Of a stretch of DNA of 64,000 nt, positions 44,298 through 52,959 are shown one piece after another (position 1 is the first letter of the stretch; every line of letters begins with the position of its first letter). The DNA comes from Streptomyces sp. SLBN-31 (GTDB lineage: Bacteria; Actinomycetota; Actinomycetes; Streptomycetales; Streptomycetaceae). The position numbers and the translations under genes were made by a program. The notes under the pieces are model-generated. The model saw only the letters and a program-made list of their open reading frames with translations, searched no databases and was not told where the DNA came from. The stretch is taken from contig NZ_VFNC01000003.1 of assembly GCF_006715395.1 (NCBI RefSeq), positions 186,001 through 250,000 of the forward strand, written 5' to 3'.

Positions 44298-45908
44298 GTG
44301 AAGCACAGGGCAGTCAAGCGCAGGACCGTCGTGATGGGCATCGGCGCCACGGCGGGCGTCGCCGCGGTCGGCGGCATCGCCCTCGGCGCCCAGGCCTCCA
44401 CCGGCTCCTCGTCGTTCGCGTCCTCCTCCGGCTCGCTGGTCTTCGACCCGGACGGCTACGAGAAGCTGACGACGACGGTCACCGACACCGACGGCGACGA
44501 GCACGCGGTGACGTACCACTTCTGGAAGGCGATCACCTATGTCGCCAAGCCGGTGGACGAGACCTACCAGTCCCTGAACGTCAGCGTCCCGGTGGAGATC
44601 GACGGCAAGGCGGTCGACGCGAGCGCCGCGCCGATTCTGTTCGCGAACTCCGTCGGCGGCTACATGCCGTCCTCCGTGGCGGACGCGACGGGTGTCGGCG
44701 CCGGCGGCATGAGCGGCGGCGCTCCCGGCGGTGTCCCCAGCGGCAGCGCCTCGGCCCCGGGCGCGAACGGCAACAACAACGCCACCGGCGGCGCCACCGC
44801 CTCCAACCAGCTCCTCGCCCTGGCCGCCGGCTACGTCGTCGTCGAGCCCGGCGCGCGCGGCCGCACCCTGAAGAACTCCGCCGGCGAGTACTACGGCACC
44901 GCCCCCGCCGCGATCGTCGACCTCAAGGCGGCCGTGCGGTACGTCAGGTACAACAAGGGGCGCATCCCGGGCGACGTGGACCGCATCGTGTCGGCCGGCA
45001 CGAGTGCGGGCGGCGCGCTGTCGGCGCTGCTCGGCGCCTCGGGCGACAGCCCGATCTACGACGGGTACCTGAGGGAGCTCGGGGCGGCCGACGCCTCCGA
45101 CGCGATCTTCGCGACCGGCGCCTGGTGCCCCATCACCGACCTGGAGCACGCCGACGGCGCCTACGAGTGGAACTGGGGCGCCAACGCCACCCAGTCCACC
45201 GGCAAGGTCGTCGACCAGAGCGTGTCGAAGGACCTCGCCGCGCAGTTCGCCGAGTACCAGGCGTCTCTGAAGCTGCGCGGCCTGAACCGCTTCGGCGCGC
45301 TGACCGCCCGCAACTACGACGAGTACCTGCTCGAGCAGTACATGCGGCCGTCGGCGACCAGGTACCTCGCCGGCCTGTCGGACTCCGAGCGCGAGACGTA
45401 CCTGGCGAAGAACACCTTCATCACCTTCTCCGCCGGCAAGGCAACCTTCACCTGGGACGACTACCTCACCCACGTCGGCGCCCGGAAGAAGACCGCGCCC
45501 GCCTTCGACGCCTTCGACCTGTCGGCCGGCGAGAACAACGAGTTCGGCGCGGGCACCACGCAGAACCGTCACTTCACCGCCTACGGCGCGAAGAACGACA
45601 CCACCGGGCTCAGCACCAAGCGGGTCGCCGCCGACATCCCCGAGAAGCTGCACCTGATGAACCCGATGTACCACCTGGTGGACAAGGTCAACGGCCGCCG
45701 CTCCAAGCACTGGTGGATCCGCCTCGGCACCAACGACACCGACACCTCGCACGTCATCTCCGCCAACCTCGCGGCCGCCGCGGCCGGGCTGGGCGACGAC
45801 GTCGACCACCTCTACTACTGGGACCAGGGCCACGGCGCGAACACCGACCCGGGCGACTTCATCGCCTGGATCGCCAAGGTGACGGGCTTCAAGGGCGCGC
45901 GGAAGTAG
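44298..45908 (+). CDS. Exported tannase-like (subtype B) alpha/beta hydrolase
   Basis: The 536-residue protein has a Tat-type leader (KRRTVVMGIGATAGVAAVGG, ending ALGAQA). The hydrolase core has the nucleophile motif GTSAGG (SAGTSAGGALS) and a C-terminal His in YYWDQGHGANTDPGDF. A Gly/Ser/Asn-rich insert lies at residues 130-165. It resembles subtype B tannases and feruloyl-esterase-like enzymes that split plant phenolic esters outside the cell. GTG 44298 has AGGGAGA upstream. It lies between the site-6 operon and a flavoprotein gene, with no CTGACG site. Confidence 0.8.
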   Translation: MKHRAVKRRTVVMGIGATAGVAAVGGIALGAQASTGSSSFASSSGSLVFDPDGYEKLTTTVTDTDGDEHAVTYHFWKAITYVAKPVDETYQSLNVSVPVEIDGKAVDASAAPILFANSVGGYMPSSVADATGVGAGGMSGGAPGGVPSGSASAPGANGNNNATGGATASNQLLALAAGYVVVEPGARGRTLKNSAGEYYGTAPAAIVDLKAAVRYVRYNKGRIPGDVDRIVSAGTSAGGALSALLGASGDSPIYDGYLRELGAADASDAIFATGAWCPITDLEHADGAYEWNWGANATQSTGKVVDQSVSKDLAAQFAEYQASLKLRGLNRFGALTARNYDEYLLEQYMRPSATRYLAGLSDSERETYLAKNTFITFSAGKATFTWDDYLTHVGARKKTAPAFDAFDLSAGENNEFGAGTTQNRHFTAYGAKNDTTGLSTKRVAADIPEKLHLMNPMYHLVDKVNGRRSKHWWIRLGTNDTDTSHVISANLAAAAAGLGDDVDHLYYWDQGHGANTDPGDFIAWIAKVTGFKGARK

Positions 45909-46068
45909 CCCGGCACGGGACCACCCGGGCGGGGCTCCCCCGTACGACCACAACCAGGTGTTCTACGTCACAAGCCCCACCCACTCCTCCTACAGGCGTG
46001 ATCAATCCGCAACCAATTCCGGTCTTGACCGAGACCCATCAAGCTGGTGCGTGATTACGCTCGCGCTC

Positions 46069-47256
46069 ATGGCCGACTCCACACCGTCCCCGAGCCCCTC
46101 GGACCGTCCCGTCTACATCGTCGGCGGCGGTCCGGCGGGGCTCTCCGTCGCGTACGCGCTGCGGGCCCGGGGCATACGCGCCGTCGTGCTGGAGAAGTCG
46201 GACCGGGTGGGAGACTCCTGGCGGCGGCACTACGACCGGCTGCACCTGCACACCACCCGGCGGCTGTCGGCCCTGCCGGGGCTGCCGATACCGCGCCGGT
46301 TCGGGCGCTGGGCGGCCCGGGACGACGTGGTGCGCTACCTGGAGAAGTACGCCGAGGTGCACGAGCTGGAGATCGTCACCGGCGTCGAGGTCTCGCGCGT
46401 GGAGCGCTCCCCCGACGGCACCGGCTGGCTGCTGCACGCCACCGGCGGCCGGGAGCTGACCGGGGCGGCCGTGGTCGTCGCCACCGGCTACAACCACACC
46501 CCGTACGTGCCCGACTGGGCCGGCCTGGAGGACTACACCGGCGACTTCGCGCACGCCTCCGACTACCGCAACCCCGAGCCCTACGCCGGCCGTGACGTCC
46601 TCGTCGTCGGCGCCGGCAACACCGGCGCCGAGATCGCCGTGGACCTGGTGAAGGGCGGCGCCTCGCGGGTGCGGCTGTCGGTGCGCACGGCCCCGCACAT
46701 CGTCCGGCGCTCGACGGCCGGCTGGGCTGCCCAGTACACCGGGGTGCTCGTACGGCGGCTGCCGGTCGGGCTCGTCGACCGGCTGGCGCGGCCGCTGGCG
46801 AGGCTCAGCGTGCCGGACCTGTCCGCGCAGGGCCTGCCCCGCCCGGACACCGGCCTCTACAGCCGTGCGAAGGACGGCGCCATCCCGGTCCAGGACGTCG
46901 GTCTCATCGATGCCGTGCGCAAGGGCCGCGTCGAGGTGGTGGCCGCCGTCGACGGCTTCGAGTCCGGCAAGGTCGTCCTCGCCGACGGCACCCGCATCTC
47001 CCCGGATGCGGTCGTCGCCGCCACCGGATACGTCCGCGCGCTGGAGGGCCTCGTCGGTCACCTCGGTGTGCTGGACGACCGGGGCAGACCCCTCGCGCAC
47101 GGCGCCCGCGCCCCGCAGGACGCGCCCGGCCTGCACTTCACCGGCTTCACCACCCCCCTCAGCGGCACCCTCCGCGAGGTGGCGACGGACGCCGAGAAGA
47201 TCGCGAAGGCCGTGGTGCGGAACGGCGGGCACACCCTCTCCCGGCTGCCCGGCTGA
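46069..47256 (+). CDS. Flavin-containing monooxygenase-like protein (CzcO/YUCCA type)
   Basis: The 395-residue two-dinucleotide-binding flavoprotein has GGGPAG (VYIVGGGPAGLSVAYALRARG) for FAD and GAGNTG (VLVVGAGNTGAEIAVDLVKGGA) for NADPH. VVVATGYNHTPYVPDWAGL is the family ATG motif. It resembles the CzcO or YUCCA-like monooxygenases that hydroxylate or perform Baeyer-Villiger steps. ATG 46069 is chosen as the family start. The frame opens further upstream to 45958, but that part has no similarity. It may act with the amine oxidase next to it, but no operon is proven. Confidence 0.85.
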   Translation: MADSTPSPSPSDRPVYIVGGGPAGLSVAYALRARGIRAVVLEKSDRVGDSWRRHYDRLHLHTTRRLSALPGLPIPRRFGRWAARDDVVRYLEKYAEVHELEIVTGVEVSRVERSPDGTGWLLHATGGRELTGAAVVVATGYNHTPYVPDWAGLEDYTGDFAHASDYRNPEPYAGRDVLVVGAGNTGAEIAVDLVKGGASRVRLSVRTAPHIVRRSTAGWAAQYTGVLVRRLPVGLVDRLARPLARLSVPDLSAQGLPRPDTGLYSRAKDGAIPVQDVGLIDAVRKGRVEVVAAVDGFESGKVVLADGTRISPDAVVAATGYVRALEGLVGHLGVLDDRGRPLAHGARAPQDAPGLHFTGFTTPLSGTLREVATDAEKIAKAVVRNGGHTLSRLPG

Positions 47257-47367
47257 CCTGGGGCCCGACGCCTCGCAGGCCCCGGAAACCCTCAACTCCC
47301 TTCCTCAACACTCTCCTTACCCACGTGCCAGATGTGACGGGAGCGTTGAAGTGTGCCGCCCTACCGG

Positions 47368-47398
47368 GCCAGAATGTGAACACCGCTCACTTTCTGGC
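47368..47398. promoter_or_regulatory. Inverted repeat upstream of the amine oxidase gene
   Basis: GCCAGAATGTGA and TCACTTTCTGGC match in 11 of 12 bases across a 7-base spacer, 30-60 bases upstream of the amine oxidase start. It looks like an operator for a gene-specific regulator. Confidence 0.5.
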
Positions 47399-47427
47399 TC
47401 CACACTCTCTCCACTCGGAGGACGCAC

Positions 47428-48918
47428 GTGGCACGCGAAAGACAGTTCTCCCGGCGTTCCCTGCTCGGCGGCGCCGCCGCGGCGGCGGGCGCCGTGGCCC
47501 TCACCAGCACCAGCGCCGGAACCGCCACGGCGGCATCCGCCCGGGACGTGGACGTCGCCGTGATCGGCGGCGGCATCGCCGGCCTGACGGCGGCCCGGAA
47601 CCTGGTGGCCGGCGGAAGGACGGTGGCCGTCCTGGAGGCCCGGGACCGCGTCGGCGGCCGGGTCGTCAACCTCTCCCTCGCCAACGGCGGGGTCACCGAG
47701 GGCGGCGGCGAGTTCATCGGCCCCACCCAGGACCGCATCAAGGCGCTCGCCGACTCGCTGGGCGTGGCCACCTTCACGACGTACAACACCGGCAAGAACC
47801 TGCTCTACAAGGACGGCACCCGCACCCCGTACGCCACCGACGGCCTCCTCGGCTCGGTGCCGCCCGTCGACGCGGCCGGCCTCGCCAACGCCGCGATCGT
47901 GCAGGCCAAGCTGGACGACATGGCCAAGACGGTGCCCGTCGACGCGCCGTGGACGGCGGCCAAGGCCGCCGAATGGGACAAGCAGACCTTCGAGAGCTGG
48001 CTGAACGCCAACGCGATCGTGCCGTCGGCGAAGTTCCTCCTCGACGTGGCCTGCACCTCGATCTTCTCGGCCCAGCCGCGTGAACTCTCCCTGCTCTACG
48101 TCCTGTTCTACATAGCGGCCGCCGGCAACGAGTCCAACCCCGGCACCCTGGAACGCCTCACCGACACCGCGAACGGCGCCCAGGAGTCCCGCTTCGTGGG
48201 CGGCTCCCAGCAGGTGCCTATCAAGCTGGCCGCCGCGCTCGGCGACCGGGTGGTGCTCAGCGCGCCGGTGCGGTCGGTGGTGCGGTCCGGCGGCACGTAC
48301 GTGGTGACCGCGGACGGCATCACCGTGACGGCGAAGAAGGTCGTCGTCGCCGTGCCGCTGCCGCTGACCGGCCGGATCGTCTTCGACCCGCTGCTGCCGG
48401 CCGCCCGCGACCAGCTGAGCCAGCGGATGCCGATGGGCTCGATCGGCAAGGCCATCGCGGTCTACGACACCCCGTTCTGGCGCGCCGACGGCCTCAACGG
48501 CCAGGTCGTCAGCGACTCCGGCGTGGTCCGCTCCACCTTCGACAACTCCCCGCCCGACGCCTCCTACGGCGCTCTGATGGGCTTCATCGAGGCCGACGAG
48601 ATGCGCGTCTACGACGCCTCCTCCGTCGACGAGGTGAAGGCGGCCGTCCTGAAGGACTACGTCACCTACTTCGGCGACAAGGCCAAGTCGCCGACCTCCT
48701 TCGTCCTGCAGCGCTGGGACAACGAGGGCTTCTCGCGCGGCGGTCCGGTCGCCTACGCCCCGCCCGGCGTCCTCACCGAGTACGGCGCGGCCCTGCGCAA
48801 GCCGGCCGGCGGCATCCACTGGGCGGGCACCGAGACCTCCACGTACTGGACCGGCTTCATGGACGGCGCGGTGCGGTCGGGCGAGCGGGCGGCGAAGGAG
48901 GTGCTCGCCGCTCTGTGA
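47428..48918 (+). CDS. Exported flavin monoamine oxidase family protein
   Basis: The 496-residue protein has a Tat leader (SRRSLLGGAAAAAGAVALTS). The FAD-binding GGGIAG motif (VAVIGGGIAGLTAARNLVAGG) is followed by EARDRVGGRV and IHWAGTETSTYWTGFMDGAVRSGERAA. These are the marks of MAO-type amine oxidases. It oxidises an amine, polyamine or amino acid outside the membrane, with peroxide as product. GTG 47428 has GGAGG at 47417-47421. Its upstream inverted repeat suggests its own regulation. Confidence 0.9.
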   Translation: MARERQFSRRSLLGGAAAAAGAVALTSTSAGTATAASARDVDVAVIGGGIAGLTAARNLVAGGRTVAVLEARDRVGGRVVNLSLANGGVTEGGGEFIGPTQDRIKALADSLGVATFTTYNTGKNLLYKDGTRTPYATDGLLGSVPPVDAAGLANAAIVQAKLDDMAKTVPVDAPWTAAKAAEWDKQTFESWLNANAIVPSAKFLLDVACTSIFSAQPRELSLLYVLFYIAAAGNESNPGTLERLTDTANGAQESRFVGGSQQVPIKLAAALGDRVVLSAPVRSVVRSGGTYVVTADGITVTAKKVVVAVPLPLTGRIVFDPLLPAARDQLSQRMPMGSIGKAIAVYDTPFWRADGLNGQVVSDSGVVRSTFDNSPPDASYGALMGFIEADEMRVYDASSVDEVKAAVLKDYVTYFGDKAKSPTSFVLQRWDNEGFSRGGPVAYAPPGVLTEYGAALRKPAGGIHWAGTETSTYWTGFMDGAVRSGERAAKEVLAAL

Positions 48919-48979
48919 TCCGCCGGGTCCTGGGGTTGATCCGGTTGCGGCTTCACCAACTTTGCGTGCACAGCGGTTC

Positions 48980-48994
48980 CTGACACTGCGTCAG
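48980..48994. promoter_or_regulatory. CTGACG operator, site 7a
   Basis: CTGACA-CTG-CGTCAG has one left-half change. It forms a tandem with site 7b, 25 bases centre to centre. Confidence 0.7.
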
Positions 48995-49004
48995 TTCACC
49001 TAAT

Positions 49005-49019
49005 CTGACACTACGTCAG
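49005..49019. promoter_or_regulatory. CTGACG operator, site 7b
   Basis: CTGACA-CTA-CGTCAG matches site 7a except for one spacer base. It is 32 bases upstream of the acyl-CoA ligase start. Confidence 0.7.
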
Positions 49020-49051
49020 TTATTGGCTGTCACACAGGAGCGGGCGGACCG

Positions 49052-51277
49052 ATGCTTGGATCAACCCACGGCACCCTCACCACCGACTCCCGCCGGGCCC
49101 GGGTCATCGCCTGCGGCGAGCAACCCGGACCCGCCGTCCACGGCCGGCCGGCCGACGTCGACGACCTCGACGTCAGCGGCCGCCCCCTCCATGCCGAGGT
49201 CCCCGATCTGGACCGGTTCTTCCGGCCCGAGTCCGTGGCCGTCGTCGGCGCCTCGGACGCCGAGGGGCGGCCCAACACCGGCATCACCCGGCAGCTGGTC
49301 GCCTGGGCCGAGCGGGTCGGGGCGCGACTGCACCCCGTCCACCCCAGCCGGCCGTCCGTCTTCGGCATCCCCTGCTCCCCGTCCGTCGCCGACCTGCCCG
49401 AACAGGTCGACCTGGCCGTCCTGCTGGTCGCCGACCCCCTGCCGGTGCTCGACGAACTGGCCGAGGCCAAGGCGAAGTTCGCGGTCGTCTTCGCCTCCGG
49501 GTTCGCCGAGACCGGCGCGGCGGGCGCGGCCGCGCAGGAGCGTCTCGCCGCCACCGTGGCCCGCTCCGGCATGCGCCTGCTGGGCCCCAACACCAACCTC
49601 AACGCCTTCGAACGGTTCCGCGACGACCTCGACGGTCCGGCCATCGCCCTGATCACCCAGTCCGGCCACCAGGGCCGCCCGGTCTTCGCCCTCCAGGAGC
49701 TCGGCATCCGCCTCTCCCACTGGGCGCCCACCGGCAACGAGGCGGACCTGGAGACGGCCGACTTCCTCTCCTACTTCGCCGAGCGGCCCGAGGTCGGCGC
49801 CATCGCCTGCTACATCGAGGGCCTCAAGGACGGCCGGTCCTTCCTGCTCGCCGCCGACCGGGCCGCCCGCCGCAAGGTGCCGGTCGTCGCCGTGAAGGTG
49901 GGGCGCACCGAGACCGGCGCGCGCACGGCCGCCTCCCACACCGGAAAGCTGACCGGCGCGGACACCGTGGTGGACGCGGCGCTGCGGCAGTTCGGCGTGA
50001 TCCGGGTGGACGGCCTCGACGAACTCCAGGACACCGCCGCCTTGCTGGCCCGCGCCAGGCCGCCGGTGGCCGACGGGGTCGTCGTCTACTCCATCTCGGG
50101 CGGCACGGGCGCCCACTTCGCCGACCTCGCCACCGAGGCGGGGCTGCGGCTGCCGGTGCTGTCCGAGGCGAAGCAGGCCGAGCTGCACCAGTGGATACCC
50201 GAGTACCTGAGCGTTGCCAACCCCGTGGACAACGGCGGCCATCCGGTCGGCGACGAACGCGGCCGGAAGATCATCGACGCGATCCTCGACGACCCGGCGG
50301 TGGGCGTGCTCATCTGCCCGATCACCGGCCCGTTCCCGCCCCTGAGCGACCGGCTCGTCAAGGACCTGGTGGACGCGGCGGAGCGGACGGACAAGCTGGT
50401 CTGCGTGGTGTGGGGTTCACCGGTCGGCACCGAGCCCGCCTACCGGGAGGTGCTGCTCGGCTCCTCCCGGGTGGCCACCTTCCGCACCGCGGCGAACTGC
50501 GTCACCGCCGTCCGCGCCCACCTCGACCACCACCGCTTCACCGCCCGCTACCGCTCCCCCTTCGACGAGGCCCCGCGCACCCCCTCGCCGTCCTTCCGCA
50601 AGGCGCAGGCGCTGATGCGCCCGGGTCAGCAGCTGAGCGAGCACGCCGCCAAGCAACTGCTGCGGGCGTACGGGATCCGGGTGCCGCGCGAGCAGCTGGT
50701 GACCAGCGCTGCGGCCGCCGTACGCGCGGCCGGCCTGGTGGGCTACCCGGTGGTGATGAAGGCCTCCGGAGCGCAGATCGCGCACAAGACCGAGCTGGGG
50801 CTGGTGAAGGTCGGGCTCACCTCCGCGAGCCAGGTCCGGGACGCCTACCGGGAGTTGACCGACATCGCCCGCCACGAGGGCATCGCGCTCGACGGCGTGC
50901 TGGTCTGCCAGATGGTCGAGAAGGGCGTGGAGATGGTCGTCGGCGTCACCCACGACGAGCTCTTCGGGCCGACCGTGACCGTGGGCCTCGGCGGGGTGCT
51001 GGTCGAGGTGCTGCACGACGTGGCCGTACGTGTGCCGCCCTTCGGGGAGGAGCAGGCCCGGGACATGCTCGGCGACCTGCGCGGGCGGGCCCTGCTCGAC
51101 GGGGTGCGGGGGCGTCCGCCGGCCGACCTGGACGCGCTCGTCGAGGTCGTCCTGCGGGTGCAGCGCATGGCGCTGGAGCTCGGGGACGAACTCGCGGAGC
51201 TCGACATCAACCCCCTGATGGTGCTGCCCAGGGGACAGGGCGCGGTGGCGCTGGACGCGCTGGCGGTGTGCCGGTGA
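49052..51277 (+). CDS. Acetate-CoA ligase (ADP-forming) family protein
   Basis: The 741-residue NDP-forming acyl-CoA synthetase has the alpha part (CoA-binding FFRPESVAVVGASDAEGRPN; SGGTGAHFADLA) fused to the beta ATP-grasp domain (LLRAYGIRVPREQLV, VVMKASGAQIAHKTELGLVKVG, ELDINPLMVLP). The catalytic His for phosphate relay is likely in the central ASHTGKLTGADTVVDAALRQFG segment. It activates or recovers short acids as CoA thioesters. ATG 49052 has AGGAG upstream. It is coupled to the hydratase by a four-base GTGA overlap and controlled by sites 7a/7b. Confidence 0.9.
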   Translation: MLGSTHGTLTTDSRRARVIACGEQPGPAVHGRPADVDDLDVSGRPLHAEVPDLDRFFRPESVAVVGASDAEGRPNTGITRQLVAWAERVGARLHPVHPSRPSVFGIPCSPSVADLPEQVDLAVLLVADPLPVLDELAEAKAKFAVVFASGFAETGAAGAAAQERLAATVARSGMRLLGPNTNLNAFERFRDDLDGPAIALITQSGHQGRPVFALQELGIRLSHWAPTGNEADLETADFLSYFAERPEVGAIACYIEGLKDGRSFLLAADRAARRKVPVVAVKVGRTETGARTAASHTGKLTGADTVVDAALRQFGVIRVDGLDELQDTAALLARARPPVADGVVVYSISGGTGAHFADLATEAGLRLPVLSEAKQAELHQWIPEYLSVANPVDNGGHPVGDERGRKIIDAILDDPAVGVLICPITGPFPPLSDRLVKDLVDAAERTDKLVCVVWGSPVGTEPAYREVLLGSSRVATFRTAANCVTAVRAHLDHHRFTARYRSPFDEAPRTPSPSFRKAQALMRPGQQLSEHAAKQLLRAYGIRVPREQLVTSAAAAVRAAGLVGYPVVMKASGAQIAHKTELGLVKVGLTSASQVRDAYRELTDIARHEGIALDGVLVCQMVEKGVEMVVGVTHDELFGPTVTVGLGGVLVEVLHDVAVRVPPFGEEQARDMLGDLRGRALLDGVRGRPPADLDALVEVVLRVQRMALELGDELAELDINPLMVLPRGQGAVALDALAVCR

Positions 51278-52059
51278 CCGGGGTGCTGCACACCCTCGAC
51301 GCCGGGGTCGCCCACCTCACCCTGAACCGGCCCGAGGCCCTCAACGCGCTCACTCCCGACCAACGCGACCTGCTCATCGACCTGTTGGCGGACGCCTCGG
51401 CCGACCCGGAGGTGCGGGCCGTCGTCGTCACCGGGACCGGCCGCGGGTTCTGCGCGGGAGCCGACCTGCGGGGCGGGACGGCGGGCGGGGAGCGGGTCGC
51501 CGGCGATGTGGCGCGCGTGATCCGCACCGGCGCGCAGCGCCTGATCGCCGCCGTCCTGGACTGCGAGAAGCCGGTGATCGCGGCGGTGAACGGCACGGCG
51601 GCGGGCCTCGGCGCGCATCTCGCCCTCGCCTGCGATCTCGTACTGGCCGCCGAGTCGGCGAAGTTCATCGAGGTGTTCGTGCGCCGCGGGCTCGTGCCGG
51701 ACGGCGGGGGCGCCTATCTCCTCCCCCGTCTGATCGGCCCGCATCGCGCGAAGGAACTGATGTTCTTCGGCGACGCGCTCCCGGCCGCCGACGCCCAGCG
51801 CATCGGCCTGGTCAACCGGGTCGTACCCGACGCCGAGTTGGACAAGACGGCCCGTGACTGGGCGGCCCGCCTCGCCGTCGGCCCCACCCGGGCCCTCGCC
51901 CTGACCAAGCAGCTCGTCAACGCCTCCCTCGACGGCGACCGGGCGGCCGCCTTCGCCGCCGAGGCCGCCGCCCAGGAGATCAACATGACGACGGCGGACG
52001 CCCAGGAGGGCGTGCGGAGCTTCGTGGAGCGCAGAAGCCCGGAGTACCGGGGCCGCTGA
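51274..52059 (+). CDS. Enoyl-CoA hydratase/isomerase family protein
   Basis: The 261-residue crotonase begins MTGVLHTLDAGVAHLTLNRPEALNAL. Key features are GTGRGFCAGADLRGG, VIAAVNGTAAGLGAHLALACDLV and FVRRGLVPDGGGAYLLPRLIG. The Asp in VPDGG is at the site where hydratases carry a Glu, suggesting an isomerase or related role. QEGVRSFVERRSPEYRGR is the normal C-terminus. GTG 51274 overlaps the ligase stop (GTGA). It ends 9 bases before operator site 8. Confidence 0.9.
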   Translation: MTGVLHTLDAGVAHLTLNRPEALNALTPDQRDLLIDLLADASADPEVRAVVVTGTGRGFCAGADLRGGTAGGERVAGDVARVIRTGAQRLIAAVLDCEKPVIAAVNGTAAGLGAHLALACDLVLAAESAKFIEVFVRRGLVPDGGGAYLLPRLIGPHRAKELMFFGDALPAADAQRIGLVNRVVPDAELDKTARDWAARLAVGPTRALALTKQLVNASLDGDRAAAFAAEAAAQEINMTTADAQEGVRSFVERRSPEYRGR

Positions 52060-52068
52060 CCTTCCCAT

Positions 52069-52083
52069 CTGACGAACCGTCAG
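52069..52083. promoter_or_regulatory. CTGACG operator, site 8
   Basis: CTGACG-AAC-CGTCAG is a perfect palindrome identical to site 3. It lies between the hydratase stop and the flavin reductase start, so the reductase can be regulated separately. Confidence 0.8.
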
Positions 52084-52099
52084 CTTCAATGGAGGGGTG

Positions 52100-52693
52100 A
52101 TGGGACACGCAGGAGCGGCCGCGGCCGCCGTCCGGTACCTGAGGTCGGGAACCCCGGCCCCCGTGGAGGCGCTGCCGCGCCCTGAGCTGCGCTGCGTCGG
52201 CGAGGACGAGCGGGCGCCGGTCGATCCGGCCGAGTTCCGCCGCGTCCTCGGCAGCTTCGCGACGGGCGTCACCATCGTCACCGCGCCCGCCGGACCCGGC
52301 GAGGACACCCCCGCCGGCTTCGCCTGCCAGTCCTTCTCCTCCCTCTCCCTCGAGCCGCCCCTGATCGCCTTCATGGTCGGCCGTACGTCGACGACCTGGC
52401 CGCGCATCGCCCGCGCGGGCGTCTTCTGCGTCAACGTCCTGAGCGCCGGGCAGGGCGAGTTGTGCCGGAGCTTCGCGGTGAGCGGCGCGGACAAGTTCTC
52501 GGGGGTCGCGTACGACGCGGCCCCGGCCTCCGGCTCTCCGCGCCTGGCCGGTGCGCTCGCCTGGATCGACTGCACGGTCCACGCGGTGCACACCGGAGGT
52601 GACCACCTCATCGTGGTGGGGCGGGTGGAGGCGCTGGGCACGGACGCAGCGGAGGCGGAGCCCCTGCTCTTCCACAGGGGCCGCTTCCGCTAG
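52100..52693 (+). CDS. Flavin reductase family protein
   Basis: The 197-residue FMN-binding split-barrel protein has FRRVLGSFATGVTIVTAPAG, then GFACQSFSSLSLEPPLIAFMVGRTSTTWPRI and FCVNVLSAG. This is the HpaC/HsaB-like reductase signature, which supplies reduced flavin to a partner monooxygenase. A partner in the window could be LLM 20384. ATG 52100 has GGAGG at 52091-52095. The last bases of the gene lie in the 17-bp direct repeat that flanks the TIR element. Confidence 0.88.
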   Translation: MGHAGAAAAAVRYLRSGTPAPVEALPRPELRCVGEDERAPVDPAEFRRVLGSFATGVTIVTAPAGPGEDTPAGFACQSFSSLSLEPPLIAFMVGRTSTTWPRIARAGVFCVNVLSAGQGELCRSFAVSGADKFSGVAYDAAPASGSPRLAGALAWIDCTVHAVHTGGDHLIVVGRVEALGTDAAEAEPLLFHRGRFR

Positions 52694-52694
52694 G
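52678..52694. repeat. 17-bp direct repeat, left copy
   Basis: GGGCCGCTTCCGCTAGG here carries the flavin reductase stop codon and recurs at 52943-52959. The two copies flank the TIR element. Confidence 0.75.
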
Positions 52695-52697
52695 GCC

Positions 52698-52928
52698 GTC
52701 GTTTGGATCGGCTCGGCGTCGCGGGCCCTGGTGCGCCCTCCCCCAGAGGGGGCACCCCCAGCCGCGTTGTCGTCACTCGCCGACTCCCTCACTCTCGGCT
52801 TCGCTCGAGTGGGGGGACCCCCCATCGCGTCGACTCCCTCCTCCGCCTTGCAGCTGCACGCTCCCCCACGATCCCGCTCGGCTCGGCCGCAACGCGCCGT
52901 CCCCTGCAGCCGACCTGATCCAAACGAC
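52698..52928. mobile_element. 231-bp element with 12-bp terminal inverted repeats, MITE-like
   Basis: GTCGTTTGGATC (52698-52709) and GATCCAAACGAC (52917-52928) are perfect inverted ends. Inside are GC-rich hairpins such as CCCCCAGAGGGGG and GGGGGGACCCCCC and no reading frame of note. With the flanking 17-bp direct repeats this looks like a small non-autonomous mobile or repeat element. I cannot name the source transposase. Confidence 0.6.
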
Positions 52929-52942
52929 AGACCATAGGCCTT

Positions 52943-52959
52943 GGGCCGCTTCCGCTAGG
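52943..52959. repeat. 17-bp direct repeat, right copy
   Basis: This identical copy of GGGCCGCTTCCGCTAGG contains, on the minus strand, the stop codon of the MFS gene. Confidence 0.75.
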
